A stretch of 41,521 nucleotides of DNA from Candidatus Baldrarchaeota archaeon (GTDB taxonomy: Archaea; Asgardarchaeota; Baldrarchaeia; Baldrarchaeales; DXJG01), in the NCBI GenBank assembly GCA_019056805.1, contig DXJG01000007.1, positions 65,992-107,512 of the forward strand, in the 5' to 3' direction. A model generated the notes under the pieces. It searched no databases, had not been told where the DNA came from, and worked only from the letters and a program-made list of their open reading frames with translations. This document shows, in pieces, positions 26,428-35,092 of this stretch; position 1 is the stretch's first letter, and each line of letters opens with the position of its first letter. The position numbers were made by a program, and so were the translations under genes.

Positions 26428-27720
26428 TTGCAAGTATGGCTGGATGCATTAGTTTGGATCGCAAATAATATAGTTGGTCAGCCTGCCATCCTACTTGGAA
26501 TAATCGCATTCATTGGTCTACTTCTACAGAAAAAGCCACCAGAAGACATACTCTCCGGAACAGTTAAGGTTATGATAGGAATAGTCTTAATGATCTTAGG
26601 TGCAGGTATCTTCGTAGAAGCTGTTCTCGGATATCAAGCAGCAATAGCAGGTGCATTTAGAGTAGCACCCCCAGCAGCTCCAAAAGTCGACCTTCAAACA
26701 TTTATTGCAGAGTATGGTAGCTACGCTGCTTTAATAATGACAATAGGATTCCTTATTCACCTAATCTTAACGTCGATAAGATGGAGATTCGTCTACCTTA
26801 CAGGACACTTAATGTGGTGGGTCTCACTAACAGTATTAGCAGTATTACTAAACTTGTTCCCAACAGTTAACATCTGGATCCCTGTTGCAATAGGTTCTAT
26901 TATAATGGCTGTATATTGGACAATTCAACCCAAATATATTCATAAATACATGACTACAGTAATGGAAACCGATGAAATAGCCTATGGACATACCTCCTCC
27001 GCCGCAGCATATCTAGCAGCTTTACTTGGACCATATGTTGGATCTCCAGAGGAAAGCACCGAGAAAATTACTTTGCCCAAGAGTATCAGCTGGTTGAAAG
27101 ATATCGGAGTAAGCACAACAGTAATTATCGGTATTATTCTACTCATAGCAGTAGCCTTCGCACCTTACGAAGCTATCGCAGGATATCTTGGTGGTTTAAA
27201 TAAGTATATCTGGGCTATAATCACCGCCCTTAAAATGGCTGGAGGTATTCTAGTCCTATTAACCGGAGTACGAATGTTTATTGGAGAAATAGTTCCAGCT
27301 TTCAGAGGAATTTCCGAAAAATTACTTCCAGGATCAAGACCTGCACTTGACTGCCCTATTGTGTTCCCTCAGGCACCAACAGCTGTCCTGATAGGATTCC
27401 TCTCTGCCACATTTGTATTCCTAATATTCTTGGTGGTCTTTGCTGCAACAGGCTTCTTCGTTCTAGTACCACCAATGATAATGTTGTTCTTCCCAGGAGG
27501 AGCTGCTGGAGTATTTGGCAACTCTCGTGGCGGATGGAAAGGAGCCGCGCTGGGCGGCGCTATCAACGGAGTATTCCTTGCTATCGGTCAAGCGACATGC
27601 TGGCCACTACTAATCAACTATGCTCCGGAATTAGCAACGTTAGGAGATCCCGACTGGTATATCATTATCTGGATTCTATACGGTATCGGTTATCTAATTA
27701 AACTAGTGACCGGGGCTTAA
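26428..27720 (+). CDS. PTS EIIC permease, ascorbate (UlaA/SgaT) type
   Basis: 430 residues from TTG 26428, preferred over TTG 26410 because the GGAGAGGG ribosome site lies between them. About ten hydrophobic helices. Family motifs include the substrate-site region RPALDCPIVFPQAPTAVLIGF and the late FFPGGAAGVFGNSRGGWKGA, both close to the ascorbate-type permease family. It translocates the sugar while EIIB phosphorylates it. The substrate cannot be read from sequence; ascorbate itself is unlikely for an archaeon, and the neighbouring amino-sugar-type SIS gene suggests another compound. A TATA box and palindrome lie upstream; EIIB follows 97 bases later. Confidence 0.93.
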   Translation: MQVWLDALVWIANNIVGQPAILLGIIAFIGLLLQKKPPEDILSGTVKVMIGIVLMILGAGIFVEAVLGYQAAIAGAFRVAPPAAPKVDLQTFIAEYGSYAALIMTIGFLIHLILTSIRWRFVYLTGHLMWWVSLTVLAVLLNLFPTVNIWIPVAIGSIIMAVYWTIQPKYIHKYMTTVMETDEIAYGHTSSAAAYLAALLGPYVGSPEESTEKITLPKSISWLKDIGVSTTVIIGIILLIAVAFAPYEAIAGYLGGLNKYIWAIITALKMAGGILVLLTGVRMFIGEIVPAFRGISEKLLPGSRPALDCPIVFPQAPTAVLIGFLSATFVFLIFLVVFAATGFFVLVPPMIMLFFPGGAAGVFGNSRGGWKGAALGGAINGVFLAIGQATCWPLLINYAPELATLGDPDWYIIIWILYGIGYLIKLVTGA

Positions 27721-27817
27721 AGGTGACACATTCCCATCCAATACTCTTTATTTTTTATGCATGTCAAGAGGTTAGATTTTTAATCAATTTTGCATTAATC
27801 ATTTTTCGGTGGAAAGC

Positions 27818-28144
27818 ATGGTGAGGTACAAATTTACATTAAATAGACCACTCAAAATTCTAACGATTTGTGGAGTTGGTATGGGAAGCAGTCTCATCCT
27901 TAAAATGACTGCTGAAGATGCTGTTAAATCTATCGGTATTCCAGCTAAAGTTGTTCACGGGGTATTAACGGAAGCAAAAGGTATTGGAGCAGATGTAATA
28001 CTAGCGCAGACTCTCCACGTGGAAGAACTCAAAGGTGCTGCGCCAATAGTGATTGGAATTAAGCGTTTCGTAGATAAAGAAGAAATAAGGCAAAAACTTA
28101 TCGAAGAACTTAAGACGAAGGGATGGCTTGTTGAGGAGGAATAA
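27818..28144 (+). CDS. PTS EIIB component
   Basis: 108 residues from ATG 27818 (GGTGG upstream). One EIIB domain with the phosphorylated Cys18 in ILTICGVGMGSSLILKM, the Cys-x-x-G-x-G-S-S pattern of the lactose/ascorbate EIIB class. It receives phosphate from EIIA and transfers it to the sugar bound in EIIC. The order EIIC-EIIB as separate genes matches ascorbate-type loci in bacteria, though there EIIB and EIIA are usually adjacent. Confidence 0.92.
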   Translation: MVRYKFTLNRPLKILTICGVGMGSSLILKMTAEDAVKSIGIPAKVVHGVLTEAKGIGADVILAQTLHVEELKGAAPIVIGIKRFVDKEEIRQKLIEELKTKGWLVEEE

Positions 28145-28171
28145 TGCGGTAGAGTTCATGAGGCGAGTACT

Positions 28172-28699
28172 TTGATTAATATTTATGACTACAGGTTGTT
28201 AATTCTCGTTTTAATTGGTTTTATATTAATTAAAACTCGAGAAATTTATAAGGAAAGGAAAAATTTCAACTCACTAAGAAGAGAGAGAATTTATTACTCT
28301 TTCATCCTAGCTAATGCTCTGAAAGAAACTAAGATATTAAAAAAAGCCAGCTTAACTACTAATGATGTTGAAGTCCTTTTAGAGGCATTTGATAAACTTC
28401 CTGAAATAAAGAGCGTAAAAACGCTTAAAAAAGCTGTTCAAATATACAAGACATATGTAGCAGAACATCCTACTGTTCATGATGATAAAAAAATTATGAG
28501 GCAAAAAATCATTATACCTTTGATGAAAAAAATCATTGAGCTCTTTACAATTATTGACCCTGAATTATATAGATTAGTTGAAAGAGAAGAAAGTATGTAT
28601 ATTAAGAGAAAAGTTAAACCTAGAATTTATATCCCTTCTATCCTAGAGGAGATCATTGAGGTCTCATTATCTCGCTCCGAGGTACAGAAAGCTAGCTAA
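28172..28699 (+). CDS. Hypothetical membrane-anchored helical protein in the PTS operon
   Basis: 175 residues, TTG start with GAGGCGAG upstream. One N-terminal helix (LLILVLIGFILI, residues about 9-20) is followed by a basic cytoplasmic helical domain (TREIYKERKNFNSLRRERIYY, then several amphipathic helices) and PRIYIPSILEEIIEVSLS at the end. I recognise no family. It starts 27 bases after EIIB and is very likely co-transcribed, so it may be a PTS accessory or regulatory protein. No catalytic motif is evident. Confidence 0.7.
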   Translation: MINIYDYRLLILVLIGFILIKTREIYKERKNFNSLRRERIYYSFILANALKETKILKKASLTTNDVEVLLEAFDKLPEIKSVKTLKKAVQIYKTYVAEHPTVHDDKKIMRQKIIIPLMKKIIELFTIIDPELYRLVEREESMYIKRKVKPRIYIPSILEEIIEVSLSRSEVQKAS

Positions 28700-28716
28700 A
28701 ATTATAATTTAATCTT

Positions 28717-29403
28717 CTATTCTAAACTTTTTGCTATTTCAATAATATCTTTGAGAGAGTTTACTACATGCTCTGCTACTTCCCGTGCTTCTTCCGCTCT
28801 TTCTTTTCCTAAACCTCTTATAACTAGTATTGTTGGTATGCCTATACTTGAGGCGACTTTAATTTCATCGGGTATACTTGAGACCAGTAAAAGGTTCTTG
28901 TTACTAAGCCCTATTCTCTCTATTACAGTCTTAAGAAATTCTTTGCTAAAACCTCTCATTATGTTAGTGTTTTCTTCGATAAAAACATCATGAAATATGT
29001 GAGCTAGCCCTAATGCTATAATTTTTTGCCATTGTTTTACTGGAGGGCCAGATGTTACTACGTATAGTTTTAAACCTAGATCTCTAAGATTTATCAATGT
29101 TGGCATGGCATCTGGATAAGCTATAAGGTAAGCTGAGCTGGTTTGTCTATAAGCTTGAACGCCTGCTGCTATGATTCTTGCATCGTACTTTAAGCCGAAT
29201 GTTTCTAAAAGAAGATCAAAGTGTTTAGGATAATGATCGCCGTATTTGCGTACTATATCATCAAGTACCTTGTAAGCAACTACAGGATCTATCGGGAAAC
29301 CCTCAGCTACCATGGCTTTGATCGCATTCATTCTTGCAGCACTAAGTTGTAAAGTTGCATCGTAGAGAGTATCCTCAAGACCGAACAATATGGCTTTTTT
29401 CAT
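28717..29403 (-). CDS. HAD-superfamily protein lacking the catalytic aspartates (probable pseudo-phosphatase)
   Basis: 228 residues with the fold and length of archaeal HAD phosphatases of the (S)-2-haloacid dehalogenase/phosphoglycolate type: helical cap (ARMNAIKAMVAEGF, YGDHYPKHFDLLLETFG), motif II VVTSGPP and motif III Lys region. Motif I, normally DLDDT, reads FGLEDT: the nucleophile Asp is Gly8 and the acid/base Asp is Glu10. Motif IV, normally GDS/DD, is SSIPDEI. The usual chemistry should therefore be lost. The gene lies one base downstream of the SIS gene, is clearly intact, and is probably translated with it. A regulatory or sugar-phosphate-binding role is inferred. Confidence 0.85.
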   Translation of the reverse strand: MKKAILFGLEDTLYDATLQLSAARMNAIKAMVAEGFPIDPVVAYKVLDDIVRKYGDHYPKHFDLLLETFGLKYDARIIAAGVQAYRQTSSAYLIAYPDAMPTLINLRDLGLKLYVVTSGPPVKQWQKIIALGLAHIFHDVFIEENTNIMRGFSKEFLKTVIERIGLSNKNLLLVSSIPDEIKVASSIGIPTILVIRGLGKERAEEAREVAEHVVNSLKDIIEIAKSLE

Positions 29404-29404
29404 T

Positions 29405-30478
29405 TTATTTCACCACCTTACTAAGTTTAGTTGGTTTATCAGGATCTAAACCTCTTAAAACCGAAAGATAATAGGCAAAAAGCTGTAAAACAGGTACATA
29501 AATAATTGGAGAAAACACGCCTGGAAATTTTGGAAGCGATATATTAACATCTGCAATAGGTACGGTTATTTGAGCATCATTAATAAGCATTATGGGTGCA
29601 TCAAAACTTTTCAACTTGCTAATAACCTCTTTAACGGGTTCGACTCCGAACTCACGGTGTGCAAGCACTATGATAAGAGTCTCGGGACCTATCAATTGCA
29701 TTGGTCCATGGAGAAACTCTCTTAATGCGAATCCCTCTGAAAACATATTACATGTCTCTTTAATTTTTAAAGCTCCTTCAAGAGCCAAAGGATAAAGAGA
29801 ACCACTACCTAAAATAAATATATTGTTACTTCTAACAAACTTCATAGCAACCTCTTTAATAATTTCATTAACTTGAGAAATTACATTTTCTACCATTGTA
29901 GGTGCATTATTAAGAGAATTCATTAATTTTCTATATGTCTTAATGTCAATGGTTTTTGAAATATATGCTAATTCGGTTGCTAGCATTGAAAGCACAAAAA
30001 GTTGCGCTGAGTAGGTTTTTGTTGCAGCTAAAGCACGTTCCTCACCTGCATGCGTTAACAAAACCGTATGAGCTATGTTCGCCAAGGTGCTTTGAGAATT
30101 ATTTGTGACACCAACAACGTAGATACCCTTAGACAAACTAGCTCTGACTGCCCTTATTACATCAATGCTTTCACCAGACTGACTAATAGCAATCAAAACA
30201 GCTTGTTTGATTTGTTCGGGAAGCCAAGAGATAAACTCAGAGGCAGGTATTACAGTTGGATAAAAACCCATCAATTTGGAAACAGCATACTGAAAAGATA
30301 AGCCAGCATGATAGCTAGTACCTGAACCAATAACGTAAAGCAAATCACTAAATCTCAGAGCAACTTCATTAGCAACAACTTTAATAGAATGTTTACTTTC
30401 CTTAAGAGTCTCTTCTAAAACACATGGTTCCTCGTAAATTTCTTTTATCATAAAATGAGAATATTCTTTGGAAGCCAT
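29405..30478 (-). CDS. Double-SIS sugar-phosphate deaminase/isomerase (GlmD/NagB-II/AgaS-like)
   Basis: 357 residues: two SIS domains as in the isomerase half of GlmS, without the glutamine amidotransferase half. Visible motifs are YVIGSGTSYHAG, IAISQSGESIDV, ALAATKTYSAQL, IFILGSGSLYPLALEGALKIKE and EGFALREFLHGPM. The absence of the glutaminase domain and the REFxHGP pattern fit the amino-sugar-6-phosphate deaminase/aldose-ketose isomerase branch, known in archaea from chitin catabolism (GlmD). It would act on the phosphosugar produced by the PTS. ATG start; a TATA-like TTAATACAAA lies at about 30521-30530 (minus). The HAD gene follows directly. Confidence 0.85.
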   Translation of the reverse strand: MASKEYSHFMIKEIYEEPCVLEETLKESKHSIKVVANEVALRFSDLLYVIGSGTSYHAGLSFQYAVSKLMGFYPTVIPASEFISWLPEQIKQAVLIAISQSGESIDVIRAVRASLSKGIYVVGVTNNSQSTLANIAHTVLLTHAGEERALAATKTYSAQLFVLSMLATELAYISKTIDIKTYRKLMNSLNNAPTMVENVISQVNEIIKEVAMKFVRSNNIFILGSGSLYPLALEGALKIKETCNMFSEGFALREFLHGPMQLIGPETLIIVLAHREFGVEPVKEVISKLKSFDAPIMLINDAQITVPIADVNISLPKFPGVFSPIIYVPVLQLFAYYLSVLRGLDPDKPTKLSKVVK

Positions 30479-30654
30479 TTCGATCGGATACCTTTTATTT
30501 TGGTTATCCTAATAAACTTTTTTGTATTAAAGAGTTCTTCTTGCTTAATCTGCCTTATCATTACCCTCAGACCTCTCCCTGTAATGATTAATTCGAAAAT
30601 TTTTCTTATATTCTCTTTAAAAAAGGATTTACTGAGATTACTTACTTTCAGGTA

Positions 30655-30835
30655 GACGGTTTGATTTATACTGTCGATAGGAACTCCTCTAGGTACCTTA
30701 GCGTATAGTACAAGTTTGGCAAAGCTTAAAGAAATATTAAAAGTAAGTTTAATACCAGATTTGGTATTATTTTACTTTTAGCTTTCTGGACTGTTTACAT
30801 TTTGGAGTTTATTTGACTTAGTTATCCCTTTGATG
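30655..30835 (+). pseudogene. Decayed C-terminal fragment of an SLC13-family transporter
   Basis: Reads IGTPLGTLAYSTSLAKLKE then ILKVSLIPDLVLFYF and a stop, with further alignable sequence to about 30832. It corresponds to VGTPPSTLAYSTGLVKLREM onward in the intact transporter (21961-22120), about 70% identical at DNA level. There is no start or upstream body. It ends just before the AOR stop, reproducing the spacing at 22.1 kb. Confidence 0.88.
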
Positions 30836-30838
30836 ATC

Positions 30839-32599
30839 TTAATCTTCTTTTAACCTTTCAAAATATAAATTTACCGCCCGTTTTATCTGTTCTTCGGTTA
30901 ATTTTCCGTGAGGGGTTGGGGTTTCTAATATTCTTTTAGGTATTCTTAGTTTGTTCGGATCAAAACCTTCTCTGAATTTGAACTCATATTTAGCTTTTAG
31001 TATTTCTTTTCCCAGTTTGTTTAATTCTTCGATTGTAAGTTCATAGCCCATGGTTTTAAGGGTCTTTACAACGATTTCAGGCTTATATATGTTTCTCGCG
31101 AAGAAACATACAACGAGACTTGCAAGTATTTGTCTCCAAGACTCCTCTTTGACGAGATGATCAACAATTTTTTGTGGAGTCAAAGTTTCTTGAGCTTTGA
31201 ATGCTTTTTGGTCATAACTGTAACCAGCGGAGTCAAGATGACTATGTCTTGCACCTGTTAAAAATCCTACATAGGCTGCTGGACCGGTATGGTAGCCGGG
31301 CATCTCATTTCCACCAAAAGTTAGTGCAAATTCTTTTCCACCATATATGGATGAAGCGTATTCTGCGCCTTTAGCTAGTGCTTTGTAAAATTCATTTGGC
31401 TGATTAACAATCTTTTTTACGGCTTCTCTATATGTTTCGTAGTCTCCCCATTTTAACTCTAATCCTAATGTTTCATTTTTTGTTATGATGCCTTTTTCCA
31501 TGGCTTCTGTTGCCCATGCCAATGCAACACCTGTAGACATCGCATCTAAACCCTCAGTATCAATTTCATCTAGAAGTTTAAGTAGGCCTGTTACATCGGA
31601 GCCGCCTAGCATGGAACCAACGGCAAATAGTGGTTCATAATCGTAGGAAACCCATGTTGTCTTATAGAAGTATGGCTCATCAACATAAGGTTCTCTGAGA
31701 GCTGCTAGATGTATGCAAGCGACTGGACAGTTGGAGCAAGCAATTCTTCGTCCAAGATAACGTTCTGCGAGCGATTCTCCTGAGATATTTTCAGCATATT
31801 CAAATTTAGATTGTTTAAGGTTTTTTGTTGGTAGTGCTCCAAGTTCATTAAGTGGTAAAATGTTTGCAGGTGTTCCTAGATCATGGTATTTTCTCATAAG
31901 TGGGGATTTTACTGCAGCGTCGTATATTTCATCATACAATTCTCTATACAGTTTTTTATCAGCTATGGATATTGAATGTTTTCCCGACACTAGGATTGCC
32001 TTTAATTTTTTGCTCCCAAAAACTGCTCCTAACCCTAGTCTACCGAAATGCCTATAGGTTTCTGTTATTACTGAAGCATATGTTACAAGATTTTCTCCTG
32101 CTCTCCCTATACGCATAATTGTTCTTACACCTGCTCCAGGCTCTACTTCTCGTATTATTCTACCAACAGTAAAAGTGCTTCTCACACCCCACAAAATTGA
32201 CGCGTCTCTAAAATACACTTTGTTTTCATGTATCGATAAATAGATTGGTGTTTCACTTGCTCCTTTGATTACAATTGCACCGTAGCCAGCTGATCTTATG
32301 GCTATTGCGCTTCTACCTCCAGCGTGACTTTCACCTAGATTACCTGTATGTGGAGATTTGAACATAGCTACTGTTTTTGAAGCTAAAGGATAAACACAAG
32401 TTAGAGGACCTACCGCAAAAATAATCGGGTTTTCAGGATCAAATGGATCAATATTTTTAGGGCATTCCTCAAGTAAAAGCTGGGTGGCTACTCCCACTCC
32501 TCCTATATATTTTTCGAAAAGATCCCTTCGATTTTCAACCCAAAACAGTCGTTTTGCAAGATCAATATATAGTACGTTTTGTAAAAATTTGTCTGACAT
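30839..32599 (-). CDS. Tungsten-containing aldehyde ferredoxin oxidoreductase family protein
   Basis: 586 residues from ATG 32599 (GGGGAGG upstream). The pterin-binding N-terminal domain shows GGVGVATQLL, SPHTGNLGESHAGGR, RSAGYGAIVIKGAS, IGRAGENLVTYASVI and GRLGLGAVFGSKKLKAIL. The cluster motif CSNCPVAC near residues 286-293 and a distal Cys (SLVVCFFARN) bind [4Fe-4S]. Family members oxidise aldehydes to acids and reduce ferredoxin at a tungstopterin site; the substrate cannot be told. The ferredoxin subunit gene ends two bases upstream, so the two form one operon and probably a complex. The last 21 codons are duplicated as a dead copy near 22.15 kb. Confidence 0.93.
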   Translation of the reverse strand: MSDKFLQNVLYIDLAKRLFWVENRRDLFEKYIGGVGVATQLLLEECPKNIDPFDPENPIIFAVGPLTCVYPLASKTVAMFKSPHTGNLGESHAGGRSAIAIRSAGYGAIVIKGASETPIYLSIHENKVYFRDASILWGVRSTFTVGRIIREVEPGAGVRTIMRIGRAGENLVTYASVITETYRHFGRLGLGAVFGSKKLKAILVSGKHSISIADKKLYRELYDEIYDAAVKSPLMRKYHDLGTPANILPLNELGALPTKNLKQSKFEYAENISGESLAERYLGRRIACSNCPVACIHLAALREPYVDEPYFYKTTWVSYDYEPLFAVGSMLGGSDVTGLLKLLDEIDTEGLDAMSTGVALAWATEAMEKGIITKNETLGLELKWGDYETYREAVKKIVNQPNEFYKALAKGAEYASSIYGGKEFALTFGGNEMPGYHTGPAAYVGFLTGARHSHLDSAGYSYDQKAFKAQETLTPQKIVDHLVKEESWRQILASLVVCFFARNIYKPEIVVKTLKTMGYELTIEELNKLGKEILKAKYEFKFREGFDPNKLRIPKRILETPTPHGKLTEEQIKRAVNLYFERLKED

Positions 32600-32601
32600 T
32601 T

Positions 32602-33015
32602 TTATGAATCCTCCCCTATTTCTTGAAATTTTAGTACTCCATGTGGACAATAATTAGCACAGTAACCACAGTATATGCATATTCGAGGCTTATTTGTTTC
32701 TTCATCCCACAATACTGCACCTATCATACAAACTTCTGCACATAATCTACACCCAATACACTTGTTAAGCTTAACGATAACTCCTCCATTTTTTCTAGGA
32801 ATTATTGCTTGTGTTGGGCAAACTTTTGCACAAGGTGGATCTGGACATGCTCTACAAACTATAACTACGAATCCTCTCTCTACTCCCCCAGCAGATTTAA
32901 CGTGTATAGCACTCTTTCCAAGCCCTCCCGCACCATATCGGCGAGCACAAGCAAGCATACACATTTGACAGCCTACACATCTTTCTGTATCCACAACAGC
33001 TAATCTTTTAGCCAT
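32602..33015 (-). CDS. Four-cluster ferredoxin, electron-transfer partner of the AOR-family enzyme
   Basis: 137 residues, with 16 Cys in four sets: CVGCQMCMLAC, CRACPDPPCAKVC, CIGCRLCAEVC and CIYCGYCANYC, enough for four [4Fe-4S] clusters. This is the HycB/DmsB-like layout used by electron-transfer subunits, also seen beside AOR-type genes. ATG start with GGTGAT upstream. It is the first gene of the operon with the oxidoreductase, and is expected to pass electrons from the tungsten site to a soluble acceptor. Confidence 0.93.
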   Translation of the reverse strand: MAKRLAVVDTERCVGCQMCMLACARRYGAGGLGKSAIHVKSAGGVERGFVVIVCRACPDPPCAKVCPTQAIIPRKNGGVIVKLNKCIGCRLCAEVCMIGAVLWDEETNKPRICIYCGYCANYCPHGVLKFQEIGEDS

Positions 33016-33505
33016 AAAAATATCACCTTCAAGATTTAACTAATAGTATTTTCAATGATAATTTTAGTCAGATAGAAATGTTAAGAATTTTAAACATTGC
33101 GTTTAGAACATTAGAAACTTTACGAAAAATTTTCTGCTAAAGCAACTAAATAAATGCAAAAAATATATAACACTATATTTTTATCTGCATGTAAGGTCCC
33201 TGAATGAATTTTTAATAAATGTATTATGAACGACTTTCTATTTATTTGGGGGTAACAATAGTGTTGCGTTTTCCGTTTCATCCAATGATTATGAGCTTAT
33301 TCATTTCAAGAATTTTATTATTCGGTCGAACCTGTTGCACTTGCAATATATTTTTTATGGGATGAGATATATGAGCGCTAGAATTATTGCCCCAGTTTGG
33401 AGGTTGAATTTAGGTTTAAGAAACTAAATGGATTATTAAGAGATTTTCTGGTTAAAATTTATATCATCCAAGTTCAAGTAAAAGTGATTGAATGGAGGAA
33501 TTAGT
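33016..33505. other. Intergenic region between divergent ferredoxin and reductase genes
   Basis: Holds two divergent promoters: GTTTAAAATTC (minus, 33085-33097) for the ferredoxin-AOR operon and AATTTATAT (plus, 33456-33464) for the reductase. A 34-codon plus-strand frame (33261-33365, GTG start, GGGGG eight bases upstream, product containing RTCCTCNIFF) is possible but unsupported. Confidence 0.4.
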
Positions 33506-34663
33506 ATGAAAGTTGTTGTACTAGGTGGTGCTGGGGCCGCAGGTACTGTTATAGTGAAACATTTGGCTAAATCTCCTGAAATATCTGAGGTTATTTGTGC
33601 GGACATTGCTATGGAAAGAGCAAGAAAAATAGCAAGTGAATTAAAAAATAGTAAATTAAAGATAAGAAAAGTAGATGTTGCTAATTTTACAAGTGTTTTA
33701 AACATATTAATAGATGCGGACTTAGTTATTAATGCCGCACGCCCAGAATGGAATATAAGTGTAATGGATGTAGCAATCGAAACCGGTACGCACTACATAG
33801 ATCTTGCAGCTGAAGGGCTTTTTAAACAATTAGCTAGAGATGAAGAATGGAAAAAGGCAGGTTTAACGGCACTTATAAGTATGGGTGAAGATCCAGGTAT
33901 GTCTAATGTTTTTGCAAAGTACGCTGCTGACAAACTTGACACTGTGGAGGAGATAAGAATAAGAGATGGATATAGAATAATTAGCGACGACATAATATTT
34001 ACATATGCCCCAGACATCGCGATTGAAGAATTCATTTACAAATCAGTTATTTATGAAAATGGTGAATTCAAAAGAGTACCGTCCATGACAGGTGAAGAAA
34101 TATATGAATTTCCAGAACCTGTCGGGCCTCTAAAAGTTTATTATGCTGATCACGAAGAACCTATCACGCTACCACTATTCCTCGGTAAAAAGGTCAAATA
34201 TGTGGATTTCAAAATAGCTTTATCGGAAAAGGAAAAACAAGTGATAAAAATACTTTGGAAACTAGGTCTTACCAGTAGGGAACCTATTGAGGTTAAAGGT
34301 GTTAAAGTTGCTCCAATGGATGTAGTTCTCGCTTGTATACGTCCACCAGCTGAACTGGAACCCAATTTTGAAGGGCATGAAATGATTGTAACCGATGTAA
34401 TAGGGGAAAAAGGTGGGAAAAAAATGCGGTACATAATATATTCATACATGACTCACAAAGAAGCATATGAGAAGTATGGCACGCATGCAACAGCTTACAT
34501 GACTGGGACACCGGTTGCAGCTGCTGCAATTATGCTTGCAAGAGGAGAAATCAAAAGGAGGGGAGTGTTCCCAGCTGAATGCATAGATGCGAAACGATTT
34601 TTAGAACAAGTTCAAAAAATGGGTATAAGAGTCAATGAAATTGTAAAGAAAATAGAATACTAA
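33506..34663 (+). CDS. Saccharopine dehydrogenase-like NAD(P)-binding oxidoreductase
   Basis: 385 residues from ATG 33506, with GGAGGA seven bases upstream. An N-terminal Rossmann fold (VVVLGGAGAAGTVIVKHLA, acidic end of strand 2 in ICADI, NAARPEW) is followed by the saccharopine-dehydrogenase C-terminal domain (THYIDLAAEG, GEDPGMSNVFAKYAAD, ATAYMTGTPVAAAAIMLARG). Members include lysine-pathway and polyamine dehydrogenases and lysine 6-dehydrogenases. The substrate is not determinable here and no pathway genes are adjacent. It is preceded by a TATA-like AATTTATAT and appears to be transcribed alone. Confidence 0.85.
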   Translation: MKVVVLGGAGAAGTVIVKHLAKSPEISEVICADIAMERARKIASELKNSKLKIRKVDVANFTSVLNILIDADLVINAARPEWNISVMDVAIETGTHYIDLAAEGLFKQLARDEEWKKAGLTALISMGEDPGMSNVFAKYAADKLDTVEEIRIRDGYRIISDDIIFTYAPDIAIEEFIYKSVIYENGEFKRVPSMTGEEIYEFPEPVGPLKVYYADHEEPITLPLFLGKKVKYVDFKIALSEKEKQVIKILWKLGLTSREPIEVKGVKVAPMDVVLACIRPPAELEPNFEGHEMIVTDVIGEKGGKKMRYIIYSYMTHKEAYEKYGTHATAYMTGTPVAAAAIMLARGEIKRRGVFPAECIDAKRFLEQVQKMGIRVNEIVKKIEY

Positions 34664-35092
34664 GTTATCATAAACTAGAACTACATAGAACAATCTGTAA
34701 AATATCTTTTGCATAATTTTTCATATAAAATCCATTATAATGAGTTGTAGATTTCCGAAAGAGCTGAGAAACTTACGTAGCTGTATCATTTGTAAAATAA
34801 CTACATGTAATCCCATGCAATATTATTTTAATCAAAATTTTGAATAACTACAGATGAGAGAAATGGAAACTTGGTCGGAGGAGTGCATGGGATGAAAGTT
34901 TATGTGAACTATTCTGTTCAATTACTTAGATTTTAGTATACCCTTGAAATTCCCCCTCTTACTTTATACTGTTGTTCTACTTTACTTCTTCGTAGTTCAA
35001 GCTATTTAAGCATGTGTTAGTGGGGAATTATTTTATTTGAAAATTTTAAAAGTAAATATGGAACATGTAAACGTAGGTGTGGAGGTTTCTTT
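34664..35092. other. Gene-free stretch upstream of the coiled-coil gene
   Basis: 429 AT-rich bases. Short frames exist: 34740-34847 (35 residues with CIICKITTC) and a 14-codon frame (MKVYVNYSVQLLRF) at about 34892 behind GGAGGAG. I see no convincing gene, RNA or repeat. Confidence 0.4.

Noticed and set aside
33261..33365. 34-codon frame with GGGGG ribosome site
   Set aside because: Only the ribosome-site-like motif supports it; the product has no family resemblance. Kept as a note in the intergenic entry.
34740..34847. 35-residue frame with CIICKITTC as a small zinc protein
   Set aside because: No ribosome site, no recognisable fold, and such lengths are common by chance in this composition.
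34892..34936. Fourteen-codon frame MKVYVNYSVQLLRF resembling the start of MoaD-like proteins
   Set aside because: Too short; nothing MoaD-like follows in any frame, so the likeness is probably chance.
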